64,000 bases of DNA from contig NZ_BCST01000010.1 of the NCBI RefSeq assembly GCF_001571005.1, forward strand, positions 44,477 through 108,476. The letters are read 5' to 3'. The stretch comes from Herbiconiux solani NBRC 106740. Its GTDB lineage: Bacteria; Actinomycetota; Actinomycetes; Actinomycetales; Microbacteriaceae. Every line of letters starts with the position of its first letter. Position 1 is the first letter of the stretch. The notes under the pieces are model-generated. The model was given only the letters and a program-made list of their open reading frames with translations. It did no database searches and was not told the DNA's origin. Positions 25,442 through 35,656 of this stretch are shown in pieces. The position numbers were made by a program, and so were the translations under genes.

Positions 25442-26545
25442 ATGCGCTGGAACGGACAGACCCTCGTCGCCGAGGCACCCACGGCTCTCCCCGGGCTCGC
25501 CCGGCTGAACAACCTCGTGCGGAGCGTGCAGACCCCGGAGTTCGCGGGCATCACGTTCCACGAGGTGCTCGCCAAGAGCGCGCTCAACCACGTGCCCGGC
25601 GCCAGCACCGTCATGCCCTTCGCCTGGACGATCAATCCCTACCGCGGCTGCTCGCACGCCTGCGTCTACTGCTTCGCCCGTCCGACGCACTCCTACCTCG
25701 AGTTCGACGAGGGCAAGGACTTCGACCAGCAGATCGTGGTGAAGGTCAACGTCGGCGAGGTGCTCGAGCGCGAGCTCGCGAAGAAGTCGTGGAAGCATCC
25801 CGCGGTCGCACTCGGCACGAACACCGATCCCTATCAGCGCGCCGAGGGCCGCTACGCCCTGATGCCGTCGATCATCCGGGCCCTGGCCGGGTCGGGCACC
25901 CCGTTCTCGATCCTCACGAAGGGCTCGCTCCTCCGCCGCGACCTCGACCTGATCTCCGAGGCGGCCGAGGTCGTGCCGGTCAGCATCGCGATGTCGATCG
26001 CGATCTACGACGACGAGCTGCAGCAGTCGATCGAGCCAGGCACGCCGAGCACCAAGGCGCGGCTGGCCACGGTCTCGGCCGTGCGCGAGCGGGGCCTGGA
26101 GTGCCAGGTGTTCCTGATGCCCGTGCTGCCGCTGCTCACCGACACCGTCGAGCACCTCGACCGCGCGTTCGGGATGGCGGCAGCCTCCGGCGCCTCGAGC
26201 GTGGTCTACTCGGCGCTGCACCTCAAGCCGGGGGTCAGGCAGTGGTTCTTCGCCTGGCTCGAGCGCGAGCATCCTGAACTCGTCTCGCCGTACGCCCGCA
26301 TCTACGCCAAGGGCGCTTATGCGCCCAAGGAGTACCGCGAGTGGCTCGCGGCCCGGGCGAAGCCGCTGATGCGGAAGCACGGGCTGAATCGCGCGCGTCC
26401 GGCCGGGACGACCGGAGGACCCTCGTGGTCGCAGGCCGCGCCGACGAGATCCGCCCCAGGCGGATTCGCGCCGGTGGGGTTCGCGCCGGCGTCGGTGCTG
26501 CCGAGCTTCGGGCCCGTCGGGGATTCGCAGCCCATGCTGTTCTGA
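25442..26545 (+). CDS. Rv2578c-family radical SAM protein (SPL-like)
   Basis: A 367-residue radical SAM enzyme. The iron-sulphur motif is RGCSHACVYCFARPTH (CxxxCxYC, about residues 69-84), followed by the SAM-barrel segments GTNTDPYQ and SILTKGSLL and the MPVLPLLTD strand, as in Rv2578c/SplB-like proteins. The last 40 residues are Pro/Gly/Phe-rich repeats (GGFAPVGFAPASV). An exact SOS box lies immediately upstream, so the gene is very likely LexA-repressed and DNA-damage-induced; Rv2578c of M. tuberculosis is, as I recall, also in the LexA regulon. A nucleic-acid repair role is suggested but unproven. Confidence 0.9.
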   Translation: MRWNGQTLVAEAPTALPGLARLNNLVRSVQTPEFAGITFHEVLAKSALNHVPGASTVMPFAWTINPYRGCSHACVYCFARPTHSYLEFDEGKDFDQQIVVKVNVGEVLERELAKKSWKHPAVALGTNTDPYQRAEGRYALMPSIIRALAGSGTPFSILTKGSLLRRDLDLISEAAEVVPVSIAMSIAIYDDELQQSIEPGTPSTKARLATVSAVRERGLECQVFLMPVLPLLTDTVEHLDRAFGMAAASGASSVVYSALHLKPGVRQWFFAWLEREHPELVSPYARIYAKGAYAPKEYREWLAARAKPLMRKHGLNRARPAGTTGGPSWSQAAPTRSAPGGFAPVGFAPASVLPSFGPVGDSQPMLF

Positions 26546-26587
26546 CGCCGGATGCTGTTCTGACGCCGGATGCTGTTCTGGCGCCGG
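26534..26587. repeat. three 18-bp tandem repeats at the radical SAM stop codon
   Basis: ATGCTGTTCTGACGCCGG occurs at 26534-26551 and 26552-26569, and with one change at 26570-26587. The first copy encodes the C-terminal MLF and the stop TGA (26543-26545); the other two lie beyond it. Confidence 0.95.
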
Positions 26588-26595
26588 ACAGAGAA

Positions 26596-26633
26596 GTGGC
26601 CGGTCGCGGATGGGGAACCGCACGACCGGCCAC
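26596..26633. terminator. terminator hairpin of the radical SAM gene
   Basis: GTGGCCGGTCG (26596-26606) pairs with CGACCGGCCAC (26623-26633). A second, imperfect hairpin (GAGAC.GGCCG ... CGGCC.GTCTC) follows at about 26633-26670. The rest of the 26546-26796 gap shows no gene. Confidence 0.7.
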
Positions 26634-26796
26634 GAGACCGGCCGAGGATGGGGATTCGGCGGCCAGTCTCCAATTCGGGTGAACTGATGTGACCATGGTG
26701 CGCCCGATTTCCCCATGAGCCCTGCATTTCGGCTGGCAATTCACCCGGACGCTCACCCCCGACCGGCGAGTGCGATGCGCGAGCTAGGGTATTCGG

Positions 26797-27408
26797 GTGG
26801 CGAAACTGTATTTCCGGTTCGGGGCGATGAACAGCGGCAAGAGCACCGCGATGCTCCAGGCTGCCTACAATTACGAGGAGCGCGGTCAGCACGTGCTGAT
26901 CGCGAAGCCCTCCATCGACACCAAGGGCGACATGCGGATCGTCTCGCGGCTCGGTGTGACGCGGGATGCCGACTTTCTGATCGCTCCCGACACCGACGTG
27001 CGCGCCGAGTTCGCCGAACGCCGTGCCCGAGCCCTTCGCGAGACCGGGGTCGACATCAGCTGCCTGCTGATCGACGAGGCGCAGTTCCTCACTCCGGCCC
27101 AGGTCGACGACGCCCTCCGGATCGCGATCATGGACGGTGTCCCTGTGCTCGCCTACGGCATCCGCAGCGATTTCCAGACCGCCGGCTTCCCGGGCAGCAT
27201 CCGTCTGCTCGAGGTGGCGCACAGCCTCGAAGAACTGAAGACGATCTGCCGGTGCGGCCGGAAGGCGATCTTCAACGCCCGGCGGATCGGCGACCGGTAC
27301 GTCTTCGACGGCGAGCAGGTCGCGATCGACGGCCAGGACGTGACGTACGAGTCGCTCTGCGGCGCCTGCTACCTCGAGGAGTCGCACGGGGTTCTCGGCC
27401 GGGCGTGA
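26797..27408 (+). CDS. tdk: thymidine kinase, type II
   Basis: A 203-residue type II thymidine kinase for nucleoside salvage. P-loop GAMNSGKST (about residues 9-17), Walker-B-like LLIDEAQFL with the catalytic Glu, the lid GIRSDFQTAGFPGS, and the zinc-binding pairs CRCGRKA and CGACY are all present. GTG 26797 lies 6 nt after TAGGGT without a ribosome binding site, suggesting a leaderless message. The stop codon lies inside the first of three 14-bp repeats. Confidence 0.92.
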   Translation: MAKLYFRFGAMNSGKSTAMLQAAYNYEERGQHVLIAKPSIDTKGDMRIVSRLGVTRDADFLIAPDTDVRAEFAERRARALRETGVDISCLLIDEAQFLTPAQVDDALRIAIMDGVPVLAYGIRSDFQTAGFPGSIRLLEVAHSLEELKTICRCGRKAIFNARRIGDRYVFDGEQVAIDGQDVTYESLCGACYLEESHGVLGRA

Positions 27409-27445
27409 CCTGACGGGCGTGACCTGACGGGCGTGACCTGACGGG
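27401..27445. repeat. three 14-bp tandem repeats at the tdk stop codon
   Basis: GGGCGTGACCTGAC occurs three times without gaps (27401-27414, 27415-27428, 27429-27442) plus GGG. The tdk TGA (27406-27408) is in the first copy, so the duplication adds two extra in-frame-like stops downstream. Confidence 0.95.
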
Positions 27446-27556
27446 TCAGCGCACGCGGTCGCGCAGCGAGATCGACTTGCCGATGACGACGGCGATGGCC
27501 GTGGCGATGGCGAGCCAGGATGCGGCGATGATCCCGATGACGGTCACTAGCTCCAC
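27446..27556 (-). CDS. single-pass mini membrane protein (36 aa)
   Basis: GTG 27556, preceded by GGGAG with a 5-base spacing, encodes 36 residues with one hydrophobic segment (VTVIGIIAASWLAIATAIAV) and a basic tail (GKSISLRDRVR). The upstream open frame to 27805 runs through the tRNA and its terminator and is not coding. Function unknown. Confidence 0.5.
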   Translation of the reverse strand: MELVTVIGIIAASWLAIATAIAVVIGKSISLRDRVR

Positions 27557-27680
27557 GACGACTCCCGACTTCCCGCTCCGCTGGTCGGAACTGTTCGAGA
27601 GTACGTCGGGCCGAAGATCCCTCCGGATGCTCGAGCTCGTTTTCATCCTCCGTATCACCCTCGGACACGGGGCGACCGGG

Positions 27681-27727
27681 AAACGAGAAACCGGCCGGAG
27701 ACTCAGTCTCCAGCCGGTTTCTCGTTT
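27681..27727 (-). terminator. terminator downstream of tRNA-Pro
   Basis: A 15-bp perfect stem, AAACGAGAAACCGGC (27681-27695) with GCCGGTTTCTCGTTT (27713-27727), just past the tRNA 3-prime end. Confidence 0.8.
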
Positions 27728-27736
27728 TCTTACTGT

Positions 27737-27809
27737 CGGGGTAGCGGGATTCGAACCCACGACCTCCTCGTCCCGAACGAGGCGCGCTACCAAGCTGCGC
27801 CACACCCCG
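27737..27809 (-). tRNA. tRNA-Pro (anticodon CGG)
   Basis: On the minus strand a complete cloverleaf: acceptor CGGGGTG/TACCCCG, D-stem GCGC, anticodon stem CCTCG/CGAGG around TTCGGGA (anticodon CGG), variable AGGTC and T-arm GTGGG-TTCGAAT-CCCGC. CCA is not encoded. It reads CCG, a major proline codon here. Confidence 0.95.
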
Positions 27810-27899
27810 AAGTGGTTCGCTACGTCTCCGCAGCTGAGGCCTCAATAAGGATAGCCGATAATCCGGCGTCCCGAGAACGCCTCCGCGCCGGCCCTCTGG

Positions 27900-28832
27900 T
27901 CAGGGCTTGGGCGCGAGCGTGAGCAGCGTCGCCTCGGGGCGGCAGGCGAAACGGAACGGCGCGTAGATCGAGGTTCCGAGGCCCGCCGAGACGTTGAGGT
28001 ACGCGGAGTGGAAGCCGCGTCGCCAGAGGCTCAGCCCCTTGACCTGGTCGCGGGGGATGTCGCAATTGGTGACCAGGGCCCCGAAGCCCGGCACGCAGAC
28101 CTGGCCGCCGTGCGTGTGACCGGCGAAGATCACCTCGGCCCCGTGGGTGACGAAGGAGTTGAGCACGTACTGGTACGGAGCGTGGGCGACACCGATCGTG
28201 ACGCGGGGCCCCCGGTCGTCCTCCTCGCGGAGCTCGTCGAGTGCTCCCGGGATTCGGTCGAGCCGGTCGAAATGCCGGTGCGGGTCGTCGACTCCGAAGA
28301 AGTCGATGATCGTGCCGTTGATCTCGAGGGTGACCGCGCGGTTGTTCAGGTTCTTCCACCCCAACGAGGCGAAGTAGCCCTCCAGAGCCGGGGTGTCGAG
28401 CCGCTCGACCGTCGCCGGGTGCTTCGACGGGCCCATGAAGTACCGCAGCGGGTTCTTCAGGGTGGGTCCGAAGTAGTCGTTCGAGCCGTTGACGTAGACG
28501 CCGGGGATGCCGGCGAAGGCATCCAGAGCCGAGCGGATGCCGGTGAGGCCGTCGCGATGGCCCAGGTTGTCGCCGGTGTCGACCACGAGGTCGGGCGCCA
28601 GGCGGGCGAGCTCGCTCACCCACTGCTGCTTGTCCTCCTGCCACGGGGCCATGTGGAGGTCGGAGAGGTGCAGCACCCGGATCGGGGTGGATCCGGCTGG
28701 CAGCACCTCCACCGTCGCCGTGCGCAGCGTGTACTGGGTGCGCTCGACCACGACCCCGTAGGTGAACGCGGCGGCGCCGGCTGCCGCGACGACGCCCAGG
28801 GCGGTCGCGGCAGCCCGTGTGCCGGTGGTCAC
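27900..28832 (-). CDS. membrane-anchored metallophosphoesterase
   Basis: A 310-residue calcineurin-like phosphoesterase with an N-terminal hydrophobic anchor (about residues 8-28). The metal motifs are DLH (LHLSDLHMAP), GDN (VVDTGDNLG), NGSND, a lone His in AHAPYQY and GHTHGG. The gene follows a penicillin-binding protein gene by 36 bp on the same strand, the same pairing as Rv3683 and ponA2 in mycobacteria. Its start is GTG 28832. Substrate unknown. Confidence 0.88.
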   Translation of the reverse strand: MTTGTRAAATALGVVAAAGAAAFTYGVVVERTQYTLRTATVEVLPAGSTPIRVLHLSDLHMAPWQEDKQQWVSELARLAPDLVVDTGDNLGHRDGLTGIRSALDAFAGIPGVYVNGSNDYFGPTLKNPLRYFMGPSKHPATVERLDTPALEGYFASLGWKNLNNRAVTLEINGTIIDFFGVDDPHRHFDRLDRIPGALDELREEDDRGPRVTIGVAHAPYQYVLNSFVTHGAEVIFAGHTHGGQVCVPGFGALVTNCDIPRDQVKGLSLWRRGFHSAYLNVSAGLGTSIYAPFRFACRPEATLLTLAPKP

Positions 28833-28868
28833 GAGCGGGTGCTCACGGTGTGATGCATCTCGTCCGGC

Positions 28869-31388
28869 CTAACCGGCCTTGGCGGTCGAGATGCGCAGGA
28901 TGTCGCTTCCGGCACGGATCGGGTTGCCGGCGCCGGGGTTCGTCCCGGTGACCCGCGCCGAGCTGTCGCTCGGACCGTCCCACTGCACCTGGCTGAGCCC
29001 GATCCCGGAGGAGGAGAGCACACCCAGCGCCGCGTTCGGCGAGAGGCCCACGATGTTCGGGATCGTCCGGAGCTGACCGTTCGAGGTGTAGACCGTGATG
29101 CTCGAGCCCTTCGAGGCCGTGCCGCTCGGCGAGTAGCTCTCGACCGCGCCGGCCGCTGCCGCTCCGTCGATCGCTCCGCCGTCCTGGAAGTCGAAGCCGG
29201 CCGAGGTCAGCGCCGCCTTGGCCGCGTCGATGGTCATCCCACCGAGGTTGGGGATCGGGACCTGCACGCCGTTCAGCAGTTTGGTGTCGGCCGTCGGGAA
29301 GGCGCCACCGGGGAACTTGCCGTCGGCATCCGTCATGTACTGCTTCCACACCGCGTGCCGCACGTTTCCGCCGCTCACCCCGTCGATCGAGGTGTTACGG
29401 ATGGAGACGGTGCCGACCACGTTGCCGACCCAGACCGCGGTCGCGAGCGTCGTCGACGCTCCGACGAACCAGGTGTCCTTCTCGGAGTCGGTGGTACCGG
29501 TCTTACCGATGTGCGGGATGCCGTCGTTCGGGTTCGACGCGGTGGCCGTACCCGAGTTGATCACGGTCGCCATGGCGTAGGCCATCGTGGCTGCGACGTT
29601 CGGGTCGACGGCCTGGGTGCAGGTGCTCTGGGGAACCGGCAGCTCGTTGCCCGAGGAGTCGAGGATCTTGTCGATCGCGATCGGGGTGCAGAACACGCCG
29701 CCGTTGGCGACGCCAGCGAAGGCGGCGGCCATGGTCAGCGGGGCGATCTCGTTCGTGCCGAGCACCGCGGAGGGCAGCTCGACGAGCGGGTTGTTGTCCG
29801 CCCGGTGCACGCCGAAGGCCTCGGCGGTCTTGCGGATCTCGCACTGGTCGAGCTTCTGTGCCATCCGGAGGTAGGCGAGGTTGACCGAGTCTCGGGTCGC
29901 GTTCAGCACCGAGACGTTGCCGGGGTTCGCCCCGCCGTCGTTCTTCACCGAGTAGGTACCGCCGTTGCCGCCGGTGCAGCTGTCCTTGAACTGGGCGAGA
30001 TTCAGCGTGCCCGGACTGCCGTTCACGATGTCGTTCAGCGAGTGGCCGGTCTTCAGCCACTCCGCGAGGGTGAAGATCTTGTAGGTCGAACCGACCTGGA
30101 ATCCCGTCGATCCGCCGTAGTCGAAGTCGGTGCTGTAGTTGATGGCCGAGGCGCCGGCGTTCGAGGCGGTCACCTCGGGATCGGCGCTGTAGTCCTTGTT
30201 CTGGACCATGGCGAGCACCTTGCCGGTGCCCGGCTGCACGGTGGTCAGCGAGGCGCCGAGGTCGAAGTCGTAGGTCTTCGGCACGTAGTTGTTGACCGCG
30301 CTCATCGCCGCGCCCTGCAGCTCGACGTCGAGGGTCGTGTAGATCTGGTAGCCGCCGGTCTTGAAGTTGTTCCAGCGGGTGTCCTCGTCGGCACCGAAGG
30401 CGGGGTCGTTCTTCACGATGTGCGTCACGTAGTCGCAGAAGAAGCCGGCCGCGATCGGGTTGGCCGTCTGGCAGCCGGTCGAGGGCTCGACGATGTTCGG
30501 CGTCACCGGGGTGGCGATCGCCTCGTCGTACTGCGCCTGCGTGATCTTGTGCTCTTTGAGCATCGACGGCAGGACGTCCTTGTCGCGACGCGCCTGGTTG
30601 TCGGCGATGTTCGTGCCCTGGTCGGCCGGGATGTCGATCCGGAGCCCGTTGGGTTCGTTAACCGTGGCCACGAGGCTCGCGGCCTGCGCGAGGGTGAGGT
30701 CGGAGGCGTTGACGCCGAAGTAGTACTGGGCGGCCGACTGGATGCCGTAGACCCGGCCGCCGAACGGAGCGATGTTGAGGTATCCGAGGAGGATGTCGTC
30801 CTTCGAGTACTCCTTCTCCAGACCGATCGCGAGCTTGATCTCCTTGAGCTTGCGATCGAGGGTGGTCTTCGTCGCCTCCTTGTAGGCGGCGTCGCGCTCG
30901 GCCTCGTCCTGGATGGCCTCGGCCTTCTGCACCTGGATGTTGCGCACGTACTGCATCGAGATCGTCGACGCACCGCTCGAACCGGTGTCGGCGGCGTTCT
31001 GCGCGGCCGCACGCAGGGTGGACGTGATGTCGACACCACCGTGGCTGTAGAAACGCGGATCCTCGGTCGCGATGACCGCGTCCTTCACGAACTGCGAGAT
31101 GTCGTTCCAGCCGACCTCTTCGCGGTCCTGCTCGAAGACCGACGCGAGCAGCACGGGGCTGCCGTCGCTCTTCTTCGCGTAGATGTTGGTCTTCTCGGCG
31201 AGGGCGTCGGGCTTGATGTAGCTCGGCAGGTTCTCGAACATACCGATGGAGTTGTTCGCGGCAATGCCGGTGACAGCGAGTGCGGGCGTGACCATGGCTG
31301 TGACGAGGATGCCCGCGATTGCGCTCATACCCACGATGCCCAGAATGGCTCCGACCACACCGCTAGCCGTGGCTTTCGGGGCAGACAT
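28869..31388 (-). CDS. bifunctional penicillin-binding protein with PASTA domains
   Basis: An 839-residue class A PBP that polymerises and cross-links peptidoglycan outside the membrane. One N-terminal transmembrane helix precedes the GT51 glycosyltransferase domain (ATEDPRFYSHGGVD with the catalytic Glu); the transpeptidase domain has STYK (nucleophile Ser), SVN and GKTGTTDS; the C-terminus has two PASTA repeats (VPIPNLGGMTIDAAKAAL and TIPNIVGLSPNAALGVL). ATG 31388 lies 7 nt after TACCCT on the minus strand, consistent with a leaderless mRNA. The order PBP-metallophosphoesterase matches mycobacterial ponA2-Rv3683. Confidence 0.93.
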   Translation of the reverse strand: MSAPKATASGVVGAILGIVGMSAIAGILVTAMVTPALAVTGIAANNSIGMFENLPSYIKPDALAEKTNIYAKKSDGSPVLLASVFEQDREEVGWNDISQFVKDAVIATEDPRFYSHGGVDITSTLRAAAQNAADTGSSGASTISMQYVRNIQVQKAEAIQDEAERDAAYKEATKTTLDRKLKEIKLAIGLEKEYSKDDILLGYLNIAPFGGRVYGIQSAAQYYFGVNASDLTLAQAASLVATVNEPNGLRIDIPADQGTNIADNQARRDKDVLPSMLKEHKITQAQYDEAIATPVTPNIVEPSTGCQTANPIAAGFFCDYVTHIVKNDPAFGADEDTRWNNFKTGGYQIYTTLDVELQGAAMSAVNNYVPKTYDFDLGASLTTVQPGTGKVLAMVQNKDYSADPEVTASNAGASAINYSTDFDYGGSTGFQVGSTYKIFTLAEWLKTGHSLNDIVNGSPGTLNLAQFKDSCTGGNGGTYSVKNDGGANPGNVSVLNATRDSVNLAYLRMAQKLDQCEIRKTAEAFGVHRADNNPLVELPSAVLGTNEIAPLTMAAAFAGVANGGVFCTPIAIDKILDSSGNELPVPQSTCTQAVDPNVAATMAYAMATVINSGTATASNPNDGIPHIGKTGTTDSEKDTWFVGASTTLATAVWVGNVVGTVSIRNTSIDGVSGGNVRHAVWKQYMTDADGKFPGGAFPTADTKLLNGVQVPIPNLGGMTIDAAKAALTSAGFDFQDGGAIDGAAAAGAVESYSPSGTASKGSSITVYTSNGQLRTIPNIVGLSPNAALGVLSSSGIGLSQVQWDGPSDSSARVTGTNPGAGNPIRAGSDILRISTAKAG

Positions 31389-31439
31389 AGGATCAAGGGT
31401 AAGTGACAAACCTAGGAATAGCCGAGAGAAGGGCCGCCC

Positions 31440-31595
31440 GTGCCGAACTGGGAGTACGTGACGACACCGCTCATGATCCACAACACCACCGGAATCCTGA
31501 ACACCTGGGGTTCTGAGGGGTGGGAGCTGGTGCAGATCGTGACCGGGCCCGAGGGTGGGCTCGTGGCGTACCTCAAGCGGCCGCTCGCGGCGTAG
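31440..31595 (+). CDS. DUF4177 family small protein
   Basis: A 51-residue protein from GTG 31440 (GAGAAGGG 8 bases upstream) to TAG 31593-31595. It begins MPNWEYVTTPLM and contains GSEGWELVQIV, the WEY...EGWELV pattern of DUF4177. It is divergent from the PBP gene and 27 bp before the RidA gene, a conserved actinobacterial neighbourhood (Rv3678 region). Function unknown. Confidence 0.8.
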   Translation: MPNWEYVTTPLMIHNTTGILNTWGSEGWELVQIVTGPEGGLVAYLKRPLAA

Positions 31596-31622
31596 CCGGG
31601 GGCAGGGCGCTAGCGTAGGCGC

Positions 31623-32096
31623 ATGTCCCAGATCTCTGCACGCCTGAGCGAGCTCGGCGTCACCGTCCCCACCGTCTCCGCACCCGCCGGGGCCTACGTG
31701 CCGGCCGTCGTCAGCGGGTCGCTCGTCTTCACCGCGGGGCAGCTGCCCTTCGTGGGCGGTGCCCTCTCCCGCACGGGCAAGGTCGGCGAGGGTGCCGACA
31801 CGCTCGTGCCCCCGGCCGAGGCGAAGGAGTTCGCCCGCACCGCGGCCCTCAACGCGCTCGCGGCCGTGGAGAGCGCGATCGGCTCGCTCGACCGGGTGAC
31901 CCGGATCGTCAAGGTGACCGGGTTCGTCGCGTCCGACCCGTCGTTCACCGGCCAGCCCGGCGTGATCAACGGGGCGTCGGAGTTCTTGATGGAGGTCTTC
32001 GGCGACGCCGGGGTGCACGCGCGGTCGGCGGTGGGCGTGGCGGTGCTGCCGCTCGACTCGCCGGTCGAGGTGGAGATCATCGCCGAGTTCCGCTGA
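31623..32096 (+). CDS. RidA/YjgF-family protein
   Basis: A 157-residue RidA-superfamily (endoribonuclease L-PSP) protein; the family removes reactive enamine/imine intermediates. Features include the SGSLVFTAGQLPFVGG segment and a long central helix. ATG 31623 lies 6 nt after TAGCGT, so it probably has a leaderless start. The invariant Arg of the deaminase subgroup is not evident, so this may be one of the non-canonical RidA subfamilies. It follows the DUF4177 gene, as in mycobacteria. Confidence 0.85.
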   Translation: MSQISARLSELGVTVPTVSAPAGAYVPAVVSGSLVFTAGQLPFVGGALSRTGKVGEGADTLVPPAEAKEFARTAALNALAAVESAIGSLDRVTRIVKVTGFVASDPSFTGQPGVINGASEFLMEVFGDAGVHARSAVGVAVLPLDSPVEVEIIAEFR

Positions 32097-32142
32097 GGCG
32101 CGGGGACCGGCGGCTCCCGCCGGCCCCACCGCCCCCGCCGGG

Positions 32143-34113
<1,971 letters not shown>

Positions 34114-34295
34114 GCTCGTACTCGCTCCTTCGCGATCGCTCGGTACCCGACGATACTGCACCCTCGCGTCGGCCCGGGGGTGCCTTCGTTGCGCCGAGTT
34201 GCACAGTCTGGAAGATGCGCGGACCCCGGTTCAGCCGTAGATCACTGAGAATTCGCTGGGGTGGTTTGTGCCGATGTTACGAGCGGGTAAACTCG

Positions 34296-34401
34296 TTCTC
34301 ACCGGACCTCGTGTTCGGATGCAACGCAATAGTGATTCCCCCCAATCCAGCGTTGCTGCGGCGGCACCCTTCCCCCCATTGGGTGCCGCCCCTTCTCTTT
34401 T
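34296..34401 (+). ncRNA. 6C RNA
   Basis: Two stem-loops each expose six cytosines. Stem 1 pairs GCAACGC (34321-34327) with GCGTTGC (34350-34356), with an inner GATT-CCCCCC-AATC loop (34334-34347). Stem 2 pairs GGCGGCACCC (34360-34369) with GGGTGCCGCC (34381-34390) around TTCCCCCCATT and is followed by CCTTCTCTTTT, an intrinsic terminator. TTGTGC and TAAACT about 16 bp apart (near 34267-34294) form a likely promoter. This matches the actinobacterial 6C RNA family, a regulatory sRNA whose C-rich loops are thought to pair with mRNAs. The neighbouring tad genes match its place in mycobacteria. The rest of the 34114-34582 gap shows no gene. Confidence 0.9.
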
Positions 34402-34582
34402 AAGCGGCGTTGCGTCTGGTGGCGTGGCACTTTTATTGGCTGTTCGGCCATCTGGCTGTCCGGCCATCCGGCTGTTCGGCCATCCGGTCGTCGGGTTCTG
34501 CACCGGATGCTCGTGGCGGGCTCGTGTCCACAGATCGATGGTGCCCGTCCTGGTGGCGCGTCTTTCTTCGTACCGTTCTGCC

Positions 34583-35656
34583 ATGCCTCCGGTACTCCTT
34601 CCGTCGCCCGCGCCGCCCGCCCTGCCCGACCCGCCGACACTCCGTGATCTCGCCCACCTCGAAGCCGTCTTCGGGCCGCTCGCCACTACTCTCGCCGATC
34701 CCGCCGTCACCGACGTGTTCGTCAACGGCCACCGCGAACTCTGGGTCGACCGCGGGGGAGGCGCTCGCCGCGAGACCCCGTGGACGTGCCCGAGCGAGGA
34801 GAGCCTGCGCGCCTTCGCGGTGCGCCTCGTCGCGCGCGGTGGTCGGCACGTCGACGAGGCGTCGCCCTGCACCGACGTGCGGGTGGAGGGGATGCGGGTG
34901 CACGTCGCGCTTCCCCCGATCGCGGTCGGCGGCACGCACCTCTCGGTGCGGGTGCCGCAGCGCGGCTTTCCCTCGCTCGACGACCTGGAACGGCGGGGGA
35001 TGTTCGGGGCGGCGGGCGGGGGAGGATCGCCGGCCGAGCTTCCCGCGCTGACCGGGCTGTCCGGGCCGTCCGGGGTGTCGCGAGCTCGGCGGGCTCTGAT
35101 CGACGAAGCCGTTGCGGCGCGCACCAACGTGCTGGTGACGGGTGCGGCGGGCAGCGGCAAGACGACGCTGCTCTCGGCGCTCCTCGCCTCCGCCGATCCG
35201 GCCGACCGGATCGTGGTGATCGAGGACGTGACCGAGCTGCGGATCGCCCATCCCCATGTGGTGGCGCTTGAGGCCCGTCAGCCCAACCTCGAGGGCGCCG
35301 GCGGGGTCGGGCTGGCCGAGCTGTTGCGCCAGGCGCTGCGGATGCGTCCGGATCGGCTGGTGCTCGGCGAGTGCCGTGGCGCCGAGATCCGTGAGCTGCT
35401 GTCGGCCCTCAACACCGGCCACGACGGTGGCGCCGGCACCTTGCACGCCAACACCCTCGACGACGTTCCGGCGCGGCTGGAGGCGCTCGGTGCGCTCGCC
35501 GGCCTCGACGGCGCGGCGATCGCACGGCAGGCGGTCAGTGCGATCGGCCTCGTCTGCCACCTCCGCCGCACGTCGACGGGTCGCGAGATCGAGTCCTTCG
35601 GCCGCCTGACCTTCGACTCCCGCGACCGCCTCGCCATCACCCCCCTGGCCGCGTGA
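34583..35656 (+). CDS. tadA: Tad/Flp pilus assembly ATPase (TadA/CpaF type)
   Basis: A 357-residue secretion ATPase that powers pilus assembly. Walker A GAAGSGKTT, VIEDVTELRI (Asp box), the LRMRPDRLVLGECRGAEIRELL Walker B region (in part) and the GHDGGAGTLHANT His box are present. ATG 34583 lies 6 nt after TACCGT, suggesting a leaderless message. The small N-terminal domain is compact, and a Gly-rich linker (about residues 140-150) joins it to the ATPase. The next pilus gene starts on its stop codon. Confidence 0.92.
   Translation: MPPVLLPSPAPPALPDPPTLRDLAHLEAVFGPLATTLADPAVTDVFVNGHRELWVDRGGGARRETPWTCPSEESLRAFAVRLVARGGRHVDEASPCTDVRVEGMRVHVALPPIAVGGTHLSVRVPQRGFPSLDDLERRGMFGAAGGGGSPAELPALTGLSGPSGVSRARRALIDEAVAARTNVLVTGAAGSGKTTLLSALLASADPADRIVVIEDVTELRIAHPHVVALEARQPNLEGAGGVGLAELLRQALRMRPDRLVLGECRGAEIRELLSALNTGHDGGAGTLHANTLDDVPARLEALGALAGLDGAAIARQAVSAIGLVCHLRRTSTGREIESFGRLTFDSRDRLAITPLAA

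Noticed and set aside
29355..31406. 683-codon plus-strand open frame
   Set aside because: Antisense to the PASTA-PBP gene; no recognisable domain.
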